Counted from the stretch's first letter, positions 48,361-57,124 are shown. The stretch: DNA of 64,000 nt from Ponticaulis sp. (GCA_002692725.1 NZLU01000046.1:248001-312000); one strand, 5' to 3'. The notes: generated by a model from the letters alone, not told the origin. Numbers and translations are program-made.

Positions 48361-48887
48361 GTGGAATAGACACGTCACTGACCTTCAAACCAGTTCGGAT
48401 TGCCGTTCTCGTCGTCAGCGACACACGTACGCTGGAAACCGACACATCAGGCCAGCTTCTCGCCGATCGCATCGAATCTGCAGGCCATGAACTTGCTGAC
48501 CGCAAGATCGTGAAAGACGACATACCGACGATAAGGCAGACTGTTCAGTATTGGATATCTGCCCCGGAAATTGATGTGGTAATCACCTCAGGTGGCACCG
48601 GCCTGACGGGCCGCGATGTTACGGTCGAAGCAATAGAACCGCTTTTTGAGAAAACAATTGATGGTTTCTCCGTCATTTTTCACCAGGTCAGCTTTCAGAG
48701 CGTGGGGCTTTCAACACTCCAATCCCGGGCGATTGCAGGCCTGTCGAAAGGCACGTTTATTTTCTGCCTGCCAGGTTCGAATGGCGCTGTGAAAGATGGA
48801 TGGGATAAGGTCATCTCTTACCAGCTCGATAGTCGTCACAAGCCGTGTAATCTGGTCGAAATCATGCCGCGCCTGATGGAAAGCTGA
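48357..48887 (+). CDS. moaB: molybdenum cofactor biosynthesis protein MoaB
   Basis: 176 residues of the MoaB/Mog fold. The TSGGTGLTGRDVTVEA motif binds molybdopterin, and FCLPGSNGAVKDGWD lies near the C-terminus. It probably adenylylates molybdopterin before MoeA inserts molybdenum, since no separate mogA is present in this operon. moaE overlaps it upstream, and moaC follows after 1 base. Confidence 0.93.
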   Translation: MSGIDTSLTFKPVRIAVLVVSDTRTLETDTSGQLLADRIESAGHELADRKIVKDDIPTIRQTVQYWISAPEIDVVITSGGTGLTGRDVTVEAIEPLFEKTIDGFSVIFHQVSFQSVGLSTLQSRAIAGLSKGTFIFCLPGSNGAVKDGWDKVISYQLDSRHKPCNLVEIMPRLMES

Positions 48888-48888
48888 G

Positions 48889-49371
48889 ATGAGCGAACTA
48901 ACACATATCGGTCCAGACGGCCGGGCTCGTATGGTCGATGTCGGAGGGAAAGCCGATACCGAACGCGTAGCGATTGCGCAGGGCCGCATCAGCATGGCGC
49001 GCGAAACCTTTGCCCTCGCCTGCGGTCGAGATACGAAAAAAGGCGACCCTATCGCTATTGCGGAGCTGGCAGGTATTATGGGGGCCAAACGCACATCAGA
49101 TCTGATCCCGCTCTGCCATCCCCTCCCCCTCACCAGTGTGAAACTCGAAATCACGCCATCAGACGCTGAAGACGCACTCATTGTCACCGCCTCGGCCAAA
49201 ACCACCGGCAAAACTGGCGTAGAAATGGAAGCGCTGACGGCGGTCTCAGTCGCCTGTCTCACGCTCTACGACATGTTGAAAGCCGTGGACAAAGCCATGG
49301 TCATTGGCGGAATAGAATTGCTCGAAAAGTCGGGGGGCAAGTCCGGGCATTACCGAAAGTCAGGCGAATGA
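48889..49371 (+). CDS. moaC: cyclic pyranopterin monophosphate synthase MoaC
   Basis: 160 residues. Typical motifs are MVDVGGKADTERVA, GIMGAKRTSDLIPLCHPL, VTASAKTTGKTGVEMEALTAVS and the lysine-bearing C-terminal region LEKSGGKSGHY. It completes the GTP-to-cPMP conversion begun by MoaA. It overlaps moeA by 4 bases. Confidence 0.96.
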   Translation: MSELTHIGPDGRARMVDVGGKADTERVAIAQGRISMARETFALACGRDTKKGDPIAIAELAGIMGAKRTSDLIPLCHPLPLTSVKLEITPSDAEDALIVTASAKTTGKTGVEMEALTAVSVACLTLYDMLKAVDKAMVIGGIELLEKSGGKSGHYRKSGE

Positions 49372-50582
49372 GCGGACTGATCAGTGTCGATGATGCGCTT
49401 GGCCTTCTGGAAGAGCACGCCACCCACCGCGCCGTAGAGTTAGTCCCTTTATCAAAGGGATTTGGCCGAACACTGGCAGAAGACGTTCTGGCAAAAACCA
49501 CCCAACCAGCCTCGCCTGTTTCAGCTATGGACGGCTATGCTGTCAATCTGGAAGATGTCCGTACTCCCGAAGCGCGACTGAAGGTCATTGGGGAATCTCC
49601 GGCCGGTCACCCGTTTCCACATCCAGTTGATCGCGGAGAATGCGTTCGAATTTTCACGGGCGGTTATCTACCCGAGGGCACAAATCACATCGTCATCCAG
49701 GAAAACGCCGAACGAGATGCGGACGAGATGATCAGCCTGCAGGGCTATGATGCCCCCCTGCATGTGCGGGCCGCAGGACGCGATTTTCATGCCGGCCAAC
49801 TTCTCATTCGCAAACACACGCGCCTCCACGCGGGTGGTCTTGCCTTGCTGGCTGCCGCAAATATCGATCAGGTGTCCGTCTATAGACAATTGCGGGTCGG
49901 CATTCTCGCCAATGGTGACGAACTCAAGCCTGTGGGATCCGAGCTTCAGCCCGGCGAAATCGTCAACTCAAATCCAATCGGACTGTCTGCGCTGATCCGT
50001 GAGGGGGGCGGCGAGCCGATCGACCTTGGAATTGCGTCAGATTCGGTCGACGCCATCACAGAAAAGATTTCAGCATCACCGGACATCGACATTTTCGTTC
50101 CTGTGGGAGGCGCATCAGTTGGCGATCATGATCATATGAAGCCGGCCTTCACCTCATCAGGGTTTGAACTGGTATTTTCAAAAATTGCAGTCAAACCAGG
50201 AAAACCGACCTGGTTTGGACGCACTGAACGATCTCTGGTTCTTGGCCTGCCTGGGAACCCCGCTTCGGCCTTTGTGTGCGCGCAAGTATTTCTGAAGCCG
50301 CTGATTACAGGTCATTTCGAAGACCCGGGAATCACAGCCATGCTATCAGGAGCCGTCCCTGAAAACGGAGGTCGCGAATCATTTTTGAGATCCCGCTTAT
50401 CCGTCTCCAGCGAAGGCCAACTCAATGTGTCTCCGCATGGAGATCAGGATAGTTCTCTGATCTCGCCGTTTCTCGAGTGCTCAGCGCTCATCAGGCGCGC
50501 GCCACATGCCCCAGCAGCCCGGACTGGCGATGTTTTACCCATTCGGATTCTGGCCTCAGACATCCCTTTAATGAGCCGTTAG
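49368..50582 (+). CDS. moeA: molybdopterin molybdotransferase MoeA
   Basis: 404 residues. It carries the MoeA domain order: the N-terminal domain with SPVSAMDGYAVN, the FTGGYLPEGTNHIVIQE core, the MoCF-binding domain with VPVGGASVGDHDH, and the C-terminal beta-barrel. The active-site segment GKPTWFGR and GLPGNPASAFV are normal. It ligates molybdenum into adenylylated molybdopterin. It is the last gene of the Moco operon; 204 bases separate it from the Ior-type enzyme genes. Confidence 0.95.
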   Translation: MSGLISVDDALGLLEEHATHRAVELVPLSKGFGRTLAEDVLAKTTQPASPVSAMDGYAVNLEDVRTPEARLKVIGESPAGHPFPHPVDRGECVRIFTGGYLPEGTNHIVIQENAERDADEMISLQGYDAPLHVRAAGRDFHAGQLLIRKHTRLHAGGLALLAAANIDQVSVYRQLRVGILANGDELKPVGSELQPGEIVNSNPIGLSALIREGGGEPIDLGIASDSVDAITEKISASPDIDIFVPVGGASVGDHDHMKPAFTSSGFELVFSKIAVKPGKPTWFGRTERSLVLGLPGNPASAFVCAQVFLKPLITGHFEDPGITAMLSGAVPENGGRESFLRSRLSVSSEGQLNVSPHGDQDSSLISPFLECSALIRRAPHAPAARTGDVLPIRILASDIPLMSR

Positions 50583-50719
50583 AAAAAAATGCCCCATGAC
50601 TTTTTCGTGAGGTCTGGGACAATGGGAATTTTTAGTTTACCCTGTTAAAAATAACGGATCGGACTGAGAATCCGGGGGAGCTCGTATCGCTGAAGATGTC
50701 ATGCCTTTTTGATCTGATC

Positions 50720-50738
50720 TTTGAGAACAATCCTCAAA
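50720..50738 (+). promoter_or_regulatory. small hairpin in the leader of the iorA-like gene
   Basis: TTTGAG (50720-50725) and CTCAAA (50733-50738) form a 6-base stem with a 7-base loop, 49 bases before the iorA-like ATG. The wider gap 50583-50786 also contains AT-rich promoter-like sequence. It is not a terminator and has no recognised Moco-riboswitch pattern that I can see. A role is unproven. Confidence 0.3.
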
Positions 50739-50786
50739 AGACAGGTCGGGTTTTGCGTCTCACGCGCCATTAGGAAGGGTCAATTC

Positions 50787-51239
50787 ATGGCGAAACTTAA
50801 GGTCAATGGGAATGTTGTCGAAACAGAATTCGACGATGATACACCTCTACTGTGGGTGCTGCGAGAACAGCTCGGTCTTACCGGAACCAAATACGGATGT
50901 GGTATTGCTCAATGCGGCGCATGCACGGTTCACATCGATGGACAGGCCACGCGCTCTTGCGTTTACCCCGCGTCTGCAATCACCGAAGATCAGGAAATCA
51001 CAACGATTGAAGGCCTGTCCGAAGATGGCAGCCACCCGGTTCAACAAGCCTGGGCTGAAATCGATGTCCCACAATGTGGTTATTGCCAGCCCGGCATGAT
51101 CATGGCCGCGGCGGGCCTTCTCAACAACACACCTGATCCTTCAGATTCCGACATCGACAATCAGATCACAAATATCTGTCGTTGCGGCACATTTGTTCGC
51201 GTGCGTGAAGGTATTCACCTCGCCAAGACCAAAGCTTAA
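50787..51239 (+). CDS. 2Fe-2S subunit of xanthine-oxidase-family molybdoenzyme (IorA/CoxS type)
   Basis: 150 residues from the ATG at 50787, preceded by GGAAGGG; the frame to 50721 is not needed. Two [2Fe-2S] sites are visible: the plant-ferredoxin-like C-x4-C-x2-C pattern in [14 protein letters not shown] with a fourth cysteine in RSCVYP, and the C-terminal helical site in [11 protein letters not shown] and ICRCGTF. It relays electrons from the molybdenum subunit encoded 15 bases downstream. It lacks a signal peptide and is probably exported as a complex with the Tat-bearing large subunit. Confidence 0.92.
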   Translation: MAKLKVNGNVVETEFDDDTPLLWVLREQLGLTGTKYGCGIAQCGACTVHIDGQATRSCVYPASAITEDQEITTIEGLSEDGSHPVQQAWAEIDVPQCGYCQPGMIMAAAGLLNNTPDPSDSDIDNQITNICRCGTFVRVREGIHLAKTKA

Positions 51240-51254
51240 GGGAGAGCACTCATA

Positions 51255-53447
51255 ATGGCTGATACACTTGCTCTATCCCGCCGCGGCTTCCTGATCAGTT
51301 CAGGTGCTGCCGGCCTCACAATCTCTGTTCTCGGCGGTTGCGCGAATGGCTCCACCGAAGCCGAAGAAGCCGCTGAAAACCTTCCTCCGAACCCGGAAGT
51401 CAACGCCTGGGTGATCATCGGAAGAGACGATGTGGTCACCGTACGCATTGCCCGATCCGAGATGGGTCAGGGAACCATGACGGGTCTTGCCCAGCTCGTT
51501 GCGGAAGAATTGGACGCCGACTGGGACAAAGTCGTCGCCGAATTCCCGACCCCGGGCGAAAATCTCGCACGCCAGCGCGTCTGGAAAGACTTCTCGACAG
51601 GCGGCAGCCGTGGCGTTCGCGGGTCCATCCCGTACGTCCAGGAAGGTGCAGCCGCCGCGCGTGCCATGCTCCTGCAAGCCGCAGCCGATGAATGGGGCGT
51701 GCCGGTTTCGGAAGTCAGCGTCAGCAAAGGTGTGATTTCACACGGCGACAAGACACTGACCTATGGCGCAGTTGCTGAAGCCGCGTCCAAAGTCACACCG
51801 CCTGAAAACGTCACCCTCAAAGATCCATCTGAATGGACGATTGTGGGTCAGCCAAAGAAACGTCTGGATACAGCCGAGAAGCTCACCGGCGATCTGGTCT
51901 ACGGTGCGGATATCCAGCTCGATGGCATGGTTTGCGCCTCAATCAAGGCGTGCCCGGTACGCAATGGAAAGCTCGGCAGCTTCGATGAAGCCGCTATTGC
52001 TGACATGCCTGGCGTAAAGAAAGTCATGGCCGTTGGTGAAGACGCAGTGGCGGTTGTCGCTGATACCTGGTGGAAAGCCAATAAAGCAATCGAAGCGCTT
52101 CCGATCACCTGGGAAGGTGGCGACAAATTCAATTCAGCCGACTTTGAAGAGGTTCTGAATGAAGGTCTGACGGCTGATGATGCAGCAGTTGGTTATGCTG
52201 TCGGTGAAGACGGTGCGTTGGATGCCGCTTTCGACTCTGCAGCGACAACCGTCGACGTCGTCTACAACATGCCGTTTCAGAACCACGCTCCAATGGAGCC
52301 AATGAACGCAACGGCGCTCTACACCGATGAAAAGTGTGAAGTCTGGTGCCCGACGCAAAACGGTGAGGCCGCACTGGCTGCCGCTGCACAGGCGTCTGGT
52401 CTCGATATTGGCAAGTGTGAAGTCTACAAAACCATTCTCGGTGGCGGATTTGGTCGTCGCGGCATGGCTGACTATGTCACGCAAGCCGTTACCATTGCCA
52501 AGGCTATGCCGGGCACCCCGGTCAAACTTCTTTGGTCACGCGAAGAAGACCAACGTCAGGGCTTTTACCACCCAACCACCAAAGCCCGCGTTCGCGGTGC
52601 GCTGGATGCGGACGGCAATCTCACAGGCGTTCATGTCCGGATTTCTGGTCAGTCAATTCTTGCTGGCATCATGCCTCAAGCTGTTCGCGGCGGCCTTGAC
52701 AGCGCTGTATTCCAGGGTCTGGGCGATCCGAACAACCCACGCTCGGCCGACCAGTCTCTGAAGTATACCTTCCCGGCCTTTAAAGCGGACCACGCCATGC
52801 GGAATCCTCCGGTTCGTCCGGGTTTCTGGCGCGGAGTAAATGCGAACCAGAACGCTATTTATCTGGATTGCCTCATGGACGAGCTTGCTGTTGCAGCTGG
52901 CGAAGATCCGCTGGAATTCCGTCTCAAATATCTGAAGGATTCCCCGAAAGGACAGGCTGTTCTGAATGCTGTAGCCGAAAAGTCTGGCTGGGGCTCCGAT
53001 GATGGAAAATCTCGCGGACTTTGTTTCAACTACTCCTTTGGTAGCTACACGGCATCGTGTGCGGAAGTGACTGTTGATGATCGTGGCCAGCTGAAGATCG
53101 ATCGGATTGTTGCAGCAACTGACCCAGGCTATGCGGTGAACCCGCAACAGATCGAGGCTCAGGTGCAGGGCTCTTTCGTCTATGGTCTGTCTGCCATGCT
53201 GTATGGCAATATCACCTTCGTAGATGGTGAAGTTCAGGAAACCAATTTCGACCGGTACAATTCCATGCGAATTGCCGAAATGCCGAAAGTGGAAACCATT
53301 GTCATGCCGTCCGGCGGCTTCTGGGGCGGTGTCGGTGAGCCGACCATTTCAGTCGCGCCTCCAGCGGTTCTGAACGCAATCTATGCGGCAACAGGAAATC
53401 GCGTGCGCGAGCTTCCACTGAACTACAGAAACCTTCGCGAGGCTTAA
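51255..53447 (+). CDS. Mo-binding subunit, isoquinoline/aldehyde oxidoreductase (IorB type)
   Basis: 730 residues. It begins with a Tat signal (SRRGFL at 8-13) that ends in a lipobox-like VLGGC (C29), so the enzyme is folded before export and may be membrane-anchored. The xanthine-oxidase-family molybdenum domain has RSEMGQGTMTGLAQL, the GGGFGRRG motif, HAPMEPMNATA and the C-terminal GGVGEPTISVAPPAV with the catalytic-type glutamate. This family uses molybdopterin cytosine dinucleotide and hydroxylates N-heterocycles or oxidises aldehydes. The substrate is unknown. It lies between the Moco operon and the Sox-like genes. Confidence 0.9.
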   Translation: MADTLALSRRGFLISSGAAGLTISVLGGCANGSTEAEEAAENLPPNPEVNAWVIIGRDDVVTVRIARSEMGQGTMTGLAQLVAEELDADWDKVVAEFPTPGENLARQRVWKDFSTGGSRGVRGSIPYVQEGAAAARAMLLQAAADEWGVPVSEVSVSKGVISHGDKTLTYGAVAEAASKVTPPENVTLKDPSEWTIVGQPKKRLDTAEKLTGDLVYGADIQLDGMVCASIKACPVRNGKLGSFDEAAIADMPGVKKVMAVGEDAVAVVADTWWKANKAIEALPITWEGGDKFNSADFEEVLNEGLTADDAAVGYAVGEDGALDAAFDSAATTVDVVYNMPFQNHAPMEPMNATALYTDEKCEVWCPTQNGEAALAAAAQASGLDIGKCEVYKTILGGGFGRRGMADYVTQAVTIAKAMPGTPVKLLWSREEDQRQGFYHPTTKARVRGALDADGNLTGVHVRISGQSILAGIMPQAVRGGLDSAVFQGLGDPNNPRSADQSLKYTFPAFKADHAMRNPPVRPGFWRGVNANQNAIYLDCLMDELAVAAGEDPLEFRLKYLKDSPKGQAVLNAVAEKSGWGSDDGKSRGLCFNYSFGSYTASCAEVTVDDRGQLKIDRIVAATDPGYAVNPQQIEAQVQGSFVYGLSAMLYGNITFVDGEVQETNFDRYNSMRIAEMPKVETIVMPSGGFWGGVGEPTISVAPPAVLNAIYAATGNRVRELPLNYRNLREA

Positions 53448-53454
53448 ACTGCCT

Positions 53455-53808
53455 TTGCGTAAGCATATGACCTATCTGCTCGCGGCGGGGTGTCTCGCCG
53501 CGTGCACTCCGTTTGATCCAGACTCTGCTGCGCCCGATCAGACAATAGAGACCTCAACTGAGAGCAAAACGGCGCTGATCTCACTTATAAATCATCCGCT
53601 CGCTGCCAGCTGTTCGGGCTGCCACACGCCATCGGCAGAGTCTGCAATCCCTTCACTCTCAGATCGATCATCGGAAGACCTGTTCGACGCCTTTATGCTC
53701 TATAAGACGGAGGCAGACGGCACCACCGTTATGCATCGGATTGCGCGCGGTTATTCTGAAGCGGATATCGCCGAAATCAGTGATTATCTGGCGGAGATGT
53801 CCGAATGA
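53455..53808 (+). CDS. SoxE/FccA-like c-type cytochrome lipoprotein
   Basis: 117 residues from a TTG at 53455, chosen because it adds the positively charged RKH needed by the signal peptide; an ATG at 53467 is the alternative. A lipobox (CLAAC, C17) ends the signal. The mature part is a small monohaem cytochrome: C53-x2-C56-H57 in SCSGCHTPS and a likely axial methionine in TVMHRIARGY. The pattern matches the cytochrome subunit of flavocytochrome c sulfide dehydrogenase. It overlaps the flavoprotein gene by 4 bases and is 7 bases after iorB, so it could also accept electrons from the molybdoenzyme. Confidence 0.85.
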   Translation: MRKHMTYLLAAGCLAACTPFDPDSAAPDQTIETSTESKTALISLINHPLAASCSGCHTPSAESAIPSLSDRSSEDLFDAFMLYKTEADGTTVMHRIARGYSEADIAEISDYLAEMSE

Positions 53809-55073
53809 TGTTCAACAGACGACAAGCACTCTCCCTGATTGGCGCGACATCTGCAATTGCCGCAATGGCGCCTCTCAGTTTTGCTCAGACAAATGCCAAG
53901 GTCGTCGTTATTGGAGGAGGCTTTGGCGGCGCGAGCGCAGCGCGCTATCTTAAGTCTCTACTGCCCAATTTATCGGTCACGCTGGTCGAACCAAACCCGG
54001 TTTTCACCGCCTGCCCGTTCAGCAATCTCGTAATTGCGGGCCTGCGTGGCATTGAAGCCCAGCAAATGGGCTATGACGGTGTAGCAGCGTCCGGCGTCAC
54101 TCTGGCGCAGACACGCGCCATCGCAGTCGATCCCGACCAGAAGACGGTCTCACTGGAATCAGGCGCGACACTCCAATATGATCGCCTGATCCTCTCTCCC
54201 GGGATTGATTTCCGCTGGGGCGCGCTCGACGGTTATGACGAGACCACCCCGGACCTTCTGCCTCATGCCTGGAAAGCCGGCCCGCAAACACTGCTCCTTC
54301 GGCAGCAATTGGAGGCGATGGAAGACGGCGGCACTGTTATCATGACGGTCCCAGCAGCCCCGTTCCGTTGCCCGCCCGGACCTTATGAACGTGCGAGCCT
54401 CATCGCTCATTATCTGAAAACGCAAAAGCCCTCATCCAAGCTGCTCATCCTTGATTCAAATTCGAAGTTTTCCAAGCAACCCTTGTTCGAAGAGGCGTGG
54501 CGTACGCATTATTCTGGCCATTTGGAATGGCGTGGACCGTCTGAAGATGGACGCGTTTCTCGTGTAAATGCGTCTGAGAAGTCGGTCGAGACAGATTTCG
54601 AAACCCATACAGGCGATGTTCTGAATATTATCCCGCCTCAGAAGGCCGGAATGATCGCAGATCTGGCAGGTGTGACAGATCCAACCGGTTGGTGCCCCAT
54701 TTATGGGGACAGCTTCGAAAGCCAGCTTGTTCCGAACATTCATGTCATCGGCGACGCAACCATCGCGACGCCAATGCCAAAATCAGCCTTTTCGGCGAAC
54801 CTTCAGGCGAAGATCTGCGCCATTGCGGTCGCTCGCCTTCTCAATGATGAGGCTCCGGAGCCAACCACGCTTGCGAACACTTGCTATTCCTACATTACGC
54901 CTGATCAGGCCATTTCGGTTGTTGGAGTCTACAGCAATCAGAACCGTACGCTTGCTTCCGTGGATGGGGCTGGCGGCATTTCTCCTCTGAATGCAGAAGC
55001 CTTCGTACGGGAAACAGAAGCCCGACAGGCTAATTCCTGGTTTGATACGATCACGCAAGAGGCGTTTGGTTGA
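53805..55073 (+). CDS. SoxF/FccB-like FAD-dependent sulfide dehydrogenase flavoprotein
   Basis: 422 residues with a Tat signal (NRRQALSL at 4-11). The FAD-binding motif is VVVIGGGFGGASAA. Other family marks are FTACPFSNLVIAGLRG, the FRCPPGPYERASLI cysteine segment, WCPIYGDSF with a second cysteine, and HVIGDATIATPMPKSAFSAN (quoted in part). With the SoxE/FccA-like cytochrome it probably forms a periplasmic flavocytochrome c that oxidises sulfide or persulfide. It overlaps soxX by 4 bases. Confidence 0.88.
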   Translation: MMFNRRQALSLIGATSAIAAMAPLSFAQTNAKVVVIGGGFGGASAARYLKSLLPNLSVTLVEPNPVFTACPFSNLVIAGLRGIEAQQMGYDGVAASGVTLAQTRAIAVDPDQKTVSLESGATLQYDRLILSPGIDFRWGALDGYDETTPDLLPHAWKAGPQTLLLRQQLEAMEDGGTVIMTVPAAPFRCPPGPYERASLIAHYLKTQKPSSKLLILDSNSKFSKQPLFEEAWRTHYSGHLEWRGPSEDGRVSRVNASEKSVETDFETHTGDVLNIIPPQKAGMIADLAGVTDPTGWCPIYGDSFESQLVPNIHVIGDATIATPMPKSAFSANLQAKICAIAVARLLNDEAPEPTTLANTCYSYITPDQAISVVGVYSNQNRTLASVDGAGGISPLNAEAFVRETEARQANSWFDTITQEAFG

Positions 55074-55528
55074 ACCGTCTGCTCGGACTCGCAATTCTTG
55101 GATGCTGGACTGCCAGCTGTGCTCCGTCCGACACCCCTGACACACCTGCAATTTATACAGTGGTCGATGATACGATTCCCGCGCCTCTGACCGGCAAAAC
55201 GGGAGATCCAGACCGTGGACAAGCCATCTTTCAGGATCGCGAAACAGGCCATTGCGTCCTGTGTCACCAGATTGAAGGCTTGCCAGCCGAATTTCAGGGA
55301 GATGTCGGCCCTGATCTGACTTTTGTCGCTGAGCGGTTATCGCCGGAACAAATCCGATTACGCATTGTTGATTACGGACAAGTCCTCGCGGATGTCACCA
55401 TGCCATCGTATTACCGAATTCATGACCTACATCAGGTGGGAAGAGAGTTTGAAGATCAGACCGTTCTGACAGCAGACCAGATTGAAGACCTGGTCGCGTT
55501 TCTGTCTGAGCAGAAAGAAGAAGAATGA
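55070..55528 (+). CDS. soxX: SoxX, monohaem c-type cytochrome of the SoxXA complex
   Basis: 152 residues from a TTG that overlaps the soxF-like stop; AAGAGG lies 7 bases upstream. A signal peptide ends near a cysteine (TASC, C17), so it may be a lipoprotein, though the -3 residue is a threonine. The haem site is C62-x2-C65-H66 in GHCVLCHQIEGLP, and the axial ligand is likely M111 in TMPSYYR. SoxX works with SoxA to attach a sulfur substrate to SoxYZ. It overlaps soxY by 4 bases. Confidence 0.9.
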   Translation: MNRLLGLAILGCWTASCAPSDTPDTPAIYTVVDDTIPAPLTGKTGDPDRGQAIFQDRETGHCVLCHQIEGLPAEFQGDVGPDLTFVAERLSPEQIRLRIVDYGQVLADVTMPSYYRIHDLHQVGREFEDQTVLTADQIEDLVAFLSEQKEEE

Positions 55529-56007
55529 GTATCCCGGCTACGAATTCGAAAACTGGCCATCTCAGCCGTCGACAGCTTCTGGTGATGAGTGCCAGCGGCG
55601 CAGCGCTTTCAGCCCTGCCCTTTCGCGCTCACGCTCAGGAAGAGAATGATCTTAAAACGCTGAAGAAAGAACTTTTTGGTGACCGCGAAATCAAAAAGGG
55701 AAAAGTTTCTGTCACAATGCCGCCGATCTCGGAAAATGGGAATTCGGTTCCATTTGAATTTGAAGTCGAAAGCCCGATGATTGACGACGACCATGTAACG
55801 CGCGCGGTTATCTTGTCGCCGATCAACCCTGAACCCCTCATCGCTGACTATGGGTTCACGCCGGCTTCGGGCAAGGCGGCGGTCGCGACACGCATTCGTC
55901 TCGCTGGCAGCCAGAATGTCGAAGTCATCGCGGAAATGAGCGATGGCACGCTCTGGATGGGATCTGAACAAACGCTGGTCACTCTGGCGGCCTGTGTGAT
56001 CGGATAA
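55525..56007 (+). CDS. soxY: SoxY, sulfur-carrier protein with atypical C-terminal tail
   Basis: 160 residues with a Tat signal (LSRRQLL at 13-19) cleaved after AHA near residue 37. The SoxY fold is recognisable in VPFEFEVESPMIDDDHVTRA and the FTPASGKAAVATRIRLAGSQ strand. In the family the extreme C-terminus is GGCGG, the swinging arm whose cysteine carries the substrate. Here it ends LAACVIG, so C157 is kept but all flanking glycines except the last are replaced. The stop is clean; the neighbouring frame gives GGLCD, not GGCGG, so this is not a simple frameshift. SoxZ follows after 14 bases. Confidence 0.87.
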   Translation: MSIPATNSKTGHLSRRQLLVMSASGAALSALPFRAHAQEENDLKTLKKELFGDREIKKGKVSVTMPPISENGNSVPFEFEVESPMIDDDHVTRAVILSPINPEPLIADYGFTPASGKAAVATRIRLAGSQNVEVIAEMSDGTLWMGSEQTLVTLAACVIG

Positions 56008-56021
56008 GGAAAGACAGAACC

Positions 56022-56342
56022 ATGCCCACAATCAGGTTGAGCATTCCGGAAAGCGCTCGAAAGAATGAAGTGATTGAAATCAAGGCGATGATCCAGCATC
56101 CGATGGAAACTGGGTATCGTCGGGGTATGAAAGGTGAGGTCATCGAACGTGACCTCATAAAATTCTTCAAATGCACTTATAATGACAAGCTGATTTTCAG
56201 CTCAGAATTCTTTCCCGGCATTGCTGCGAACCCCTTCCTCACCTTCTATGCGAAGGCCGAAGAAACAGGTGAGCTTAACTTCAGTTGGACGGACCAGAAC
56301 GGCGTTCGTTGGAATGAAACACGCACGCTGACCGTGACATGA
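56022..56342 (+). CDS. soxZ: SoxZ, sulfur-carrier complex subunit
   Basis: 106 residues without a signal peptide, as usual. It shows the family pattern EIKAMIQHPMETGYRR, NPFLTFYAKAEETGELNFSW and WTDQNGVRWNETRTL near the C-terminus. It binds SoxY and is exported with it by the Tat system. It overlaps soxA by 4 bases. Confidence 0.93.
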   Translation: MPTIRLSIPESARKNEVIEIKAMIQHPMETGYRRGMKGEVIERDLIKFFKCTYNDKLIFSSEFFPGIAANPFLTFYAKAEETGELNFSWTDQNGVRWNETRTLTVT

Positions 56343-57124
56343 TGAAGAGCTGTTCGATCAGCCTTATTGCCATCGCCGGACTGGCAGCGTGCCAGCCCGC
56401 AACACAAACTGACGAACGCACTTATTTGCCAGGAAACGAAATCAAATCGGGCTTCGATTTTCTCACCCAGTCAACACAGGAACAACAGCAAGATACGTTT
56501 GAAAACCCGGGCTTTCTTTGGGTTGAGAGAGGTGACTCGCTCTTCTCCTCAGCCGAACAGTCCTCGCCTTCCTGCGCGGACTGTCATGACGATGGCCTGA
56601 AAGGCGTCGCGGCCAATTATCCTGCTTGGAACGAAGACACCAAAACGCTTCAGAACCTCGAAGCGCGCATCAATTACTGCCGCACCGAATACCAGGATCT
56701 CCCCAAGCTCGAATATGAGAGTGAGGATCTGTTGTCGCTGACCGCTTATGTTTCGAATCAGTCTCTGGGCATGCCGGTTTCGGTTGAACTCAGCGACCAG
56801 ACTAAAGAGAATTACGACAACGGGGAACGCTATTTTTTCACCCGGCGCGGCCAACTCAATCTCTCCTGCGAGCAATGCCATAATGAAAACTGGGGCAAGA
56901 AACTGCGAGGCGACATGATAAGTCAGGGACATGGCAATGGCTTTCCCGCCTATCGATTTGAATGGCAAACGCTGGGGTCGCTACATCGCCGTCTGCATGA
57001 TTGCGATACCGGCGTGAGGGCGGAACCCTACCCTCTTGGTTCTCAGACTTATATCGACCTTGAATTCTATCTGGCGATCAGAGCTTCAGGGCTTTCCATC
57101 GAAACCCCGGCAATCCGCAGATAG
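56339..57124 (+). CDS. soxA: SoxA, dihaem c-type cytochrome of the SoxXA complex
   Basis: 261 residues. A lipoprotein signal peptide has LAAC (C18). Two haem sites are present: C79-x2-C82-H83 in SCADCHDD and C177-x2-C180-H181 in SCEQCHNE, with C114 in INYCRTEY between them. The catalytic cysteine is C222 in LHDCDTGVRAEPYPLGS, the motif that forms the persulfide ligand in SoxA. With SoxX it would conjugate thiosulfate to SoxY, though soxB needed for the next step is not in the window. No clear terminator follows; a 5-base hairpin (57141-57154) lies after the stop. Confidence 0.93.
   Translation: MMKSCSISLIAIAGLAACQPATQTDERTYLPGNEIKSGFDFLTQSTQEQQQDTFENPGFLWVERGDSLFSSAEQSSPSCADCHDDGLKGVAANYPAWNEDTKTLQNLEARINYCRTEYQDLPKLEYESEDLLSLTAYVSNQSLGMPVSVELSDQTKENYDNGERYFFTRRGQLNLSCEQCHNENWGKKLRGDMISQGHGNGFPAYRFEWQTLGSLHRRLHDCDTGVRAEPYPLGSQTYIDLEFYLAIRASGLSIETPAIRR

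Noticed and set aside
50583-50786. A Moco riboswitch before the iorA-like gene
   Set aside because: Only a 6-base hairpin is visible; the conserved multi-stem pattern of the Moco RNA motif is not recognisable by eye.
55960-56007. A frameshift hiding a normal SoxY GGCGG tail
   Set aside because: The other frames give GGLCD or an early stop, not GGCGG, so the unusual tail is real in this sequence.
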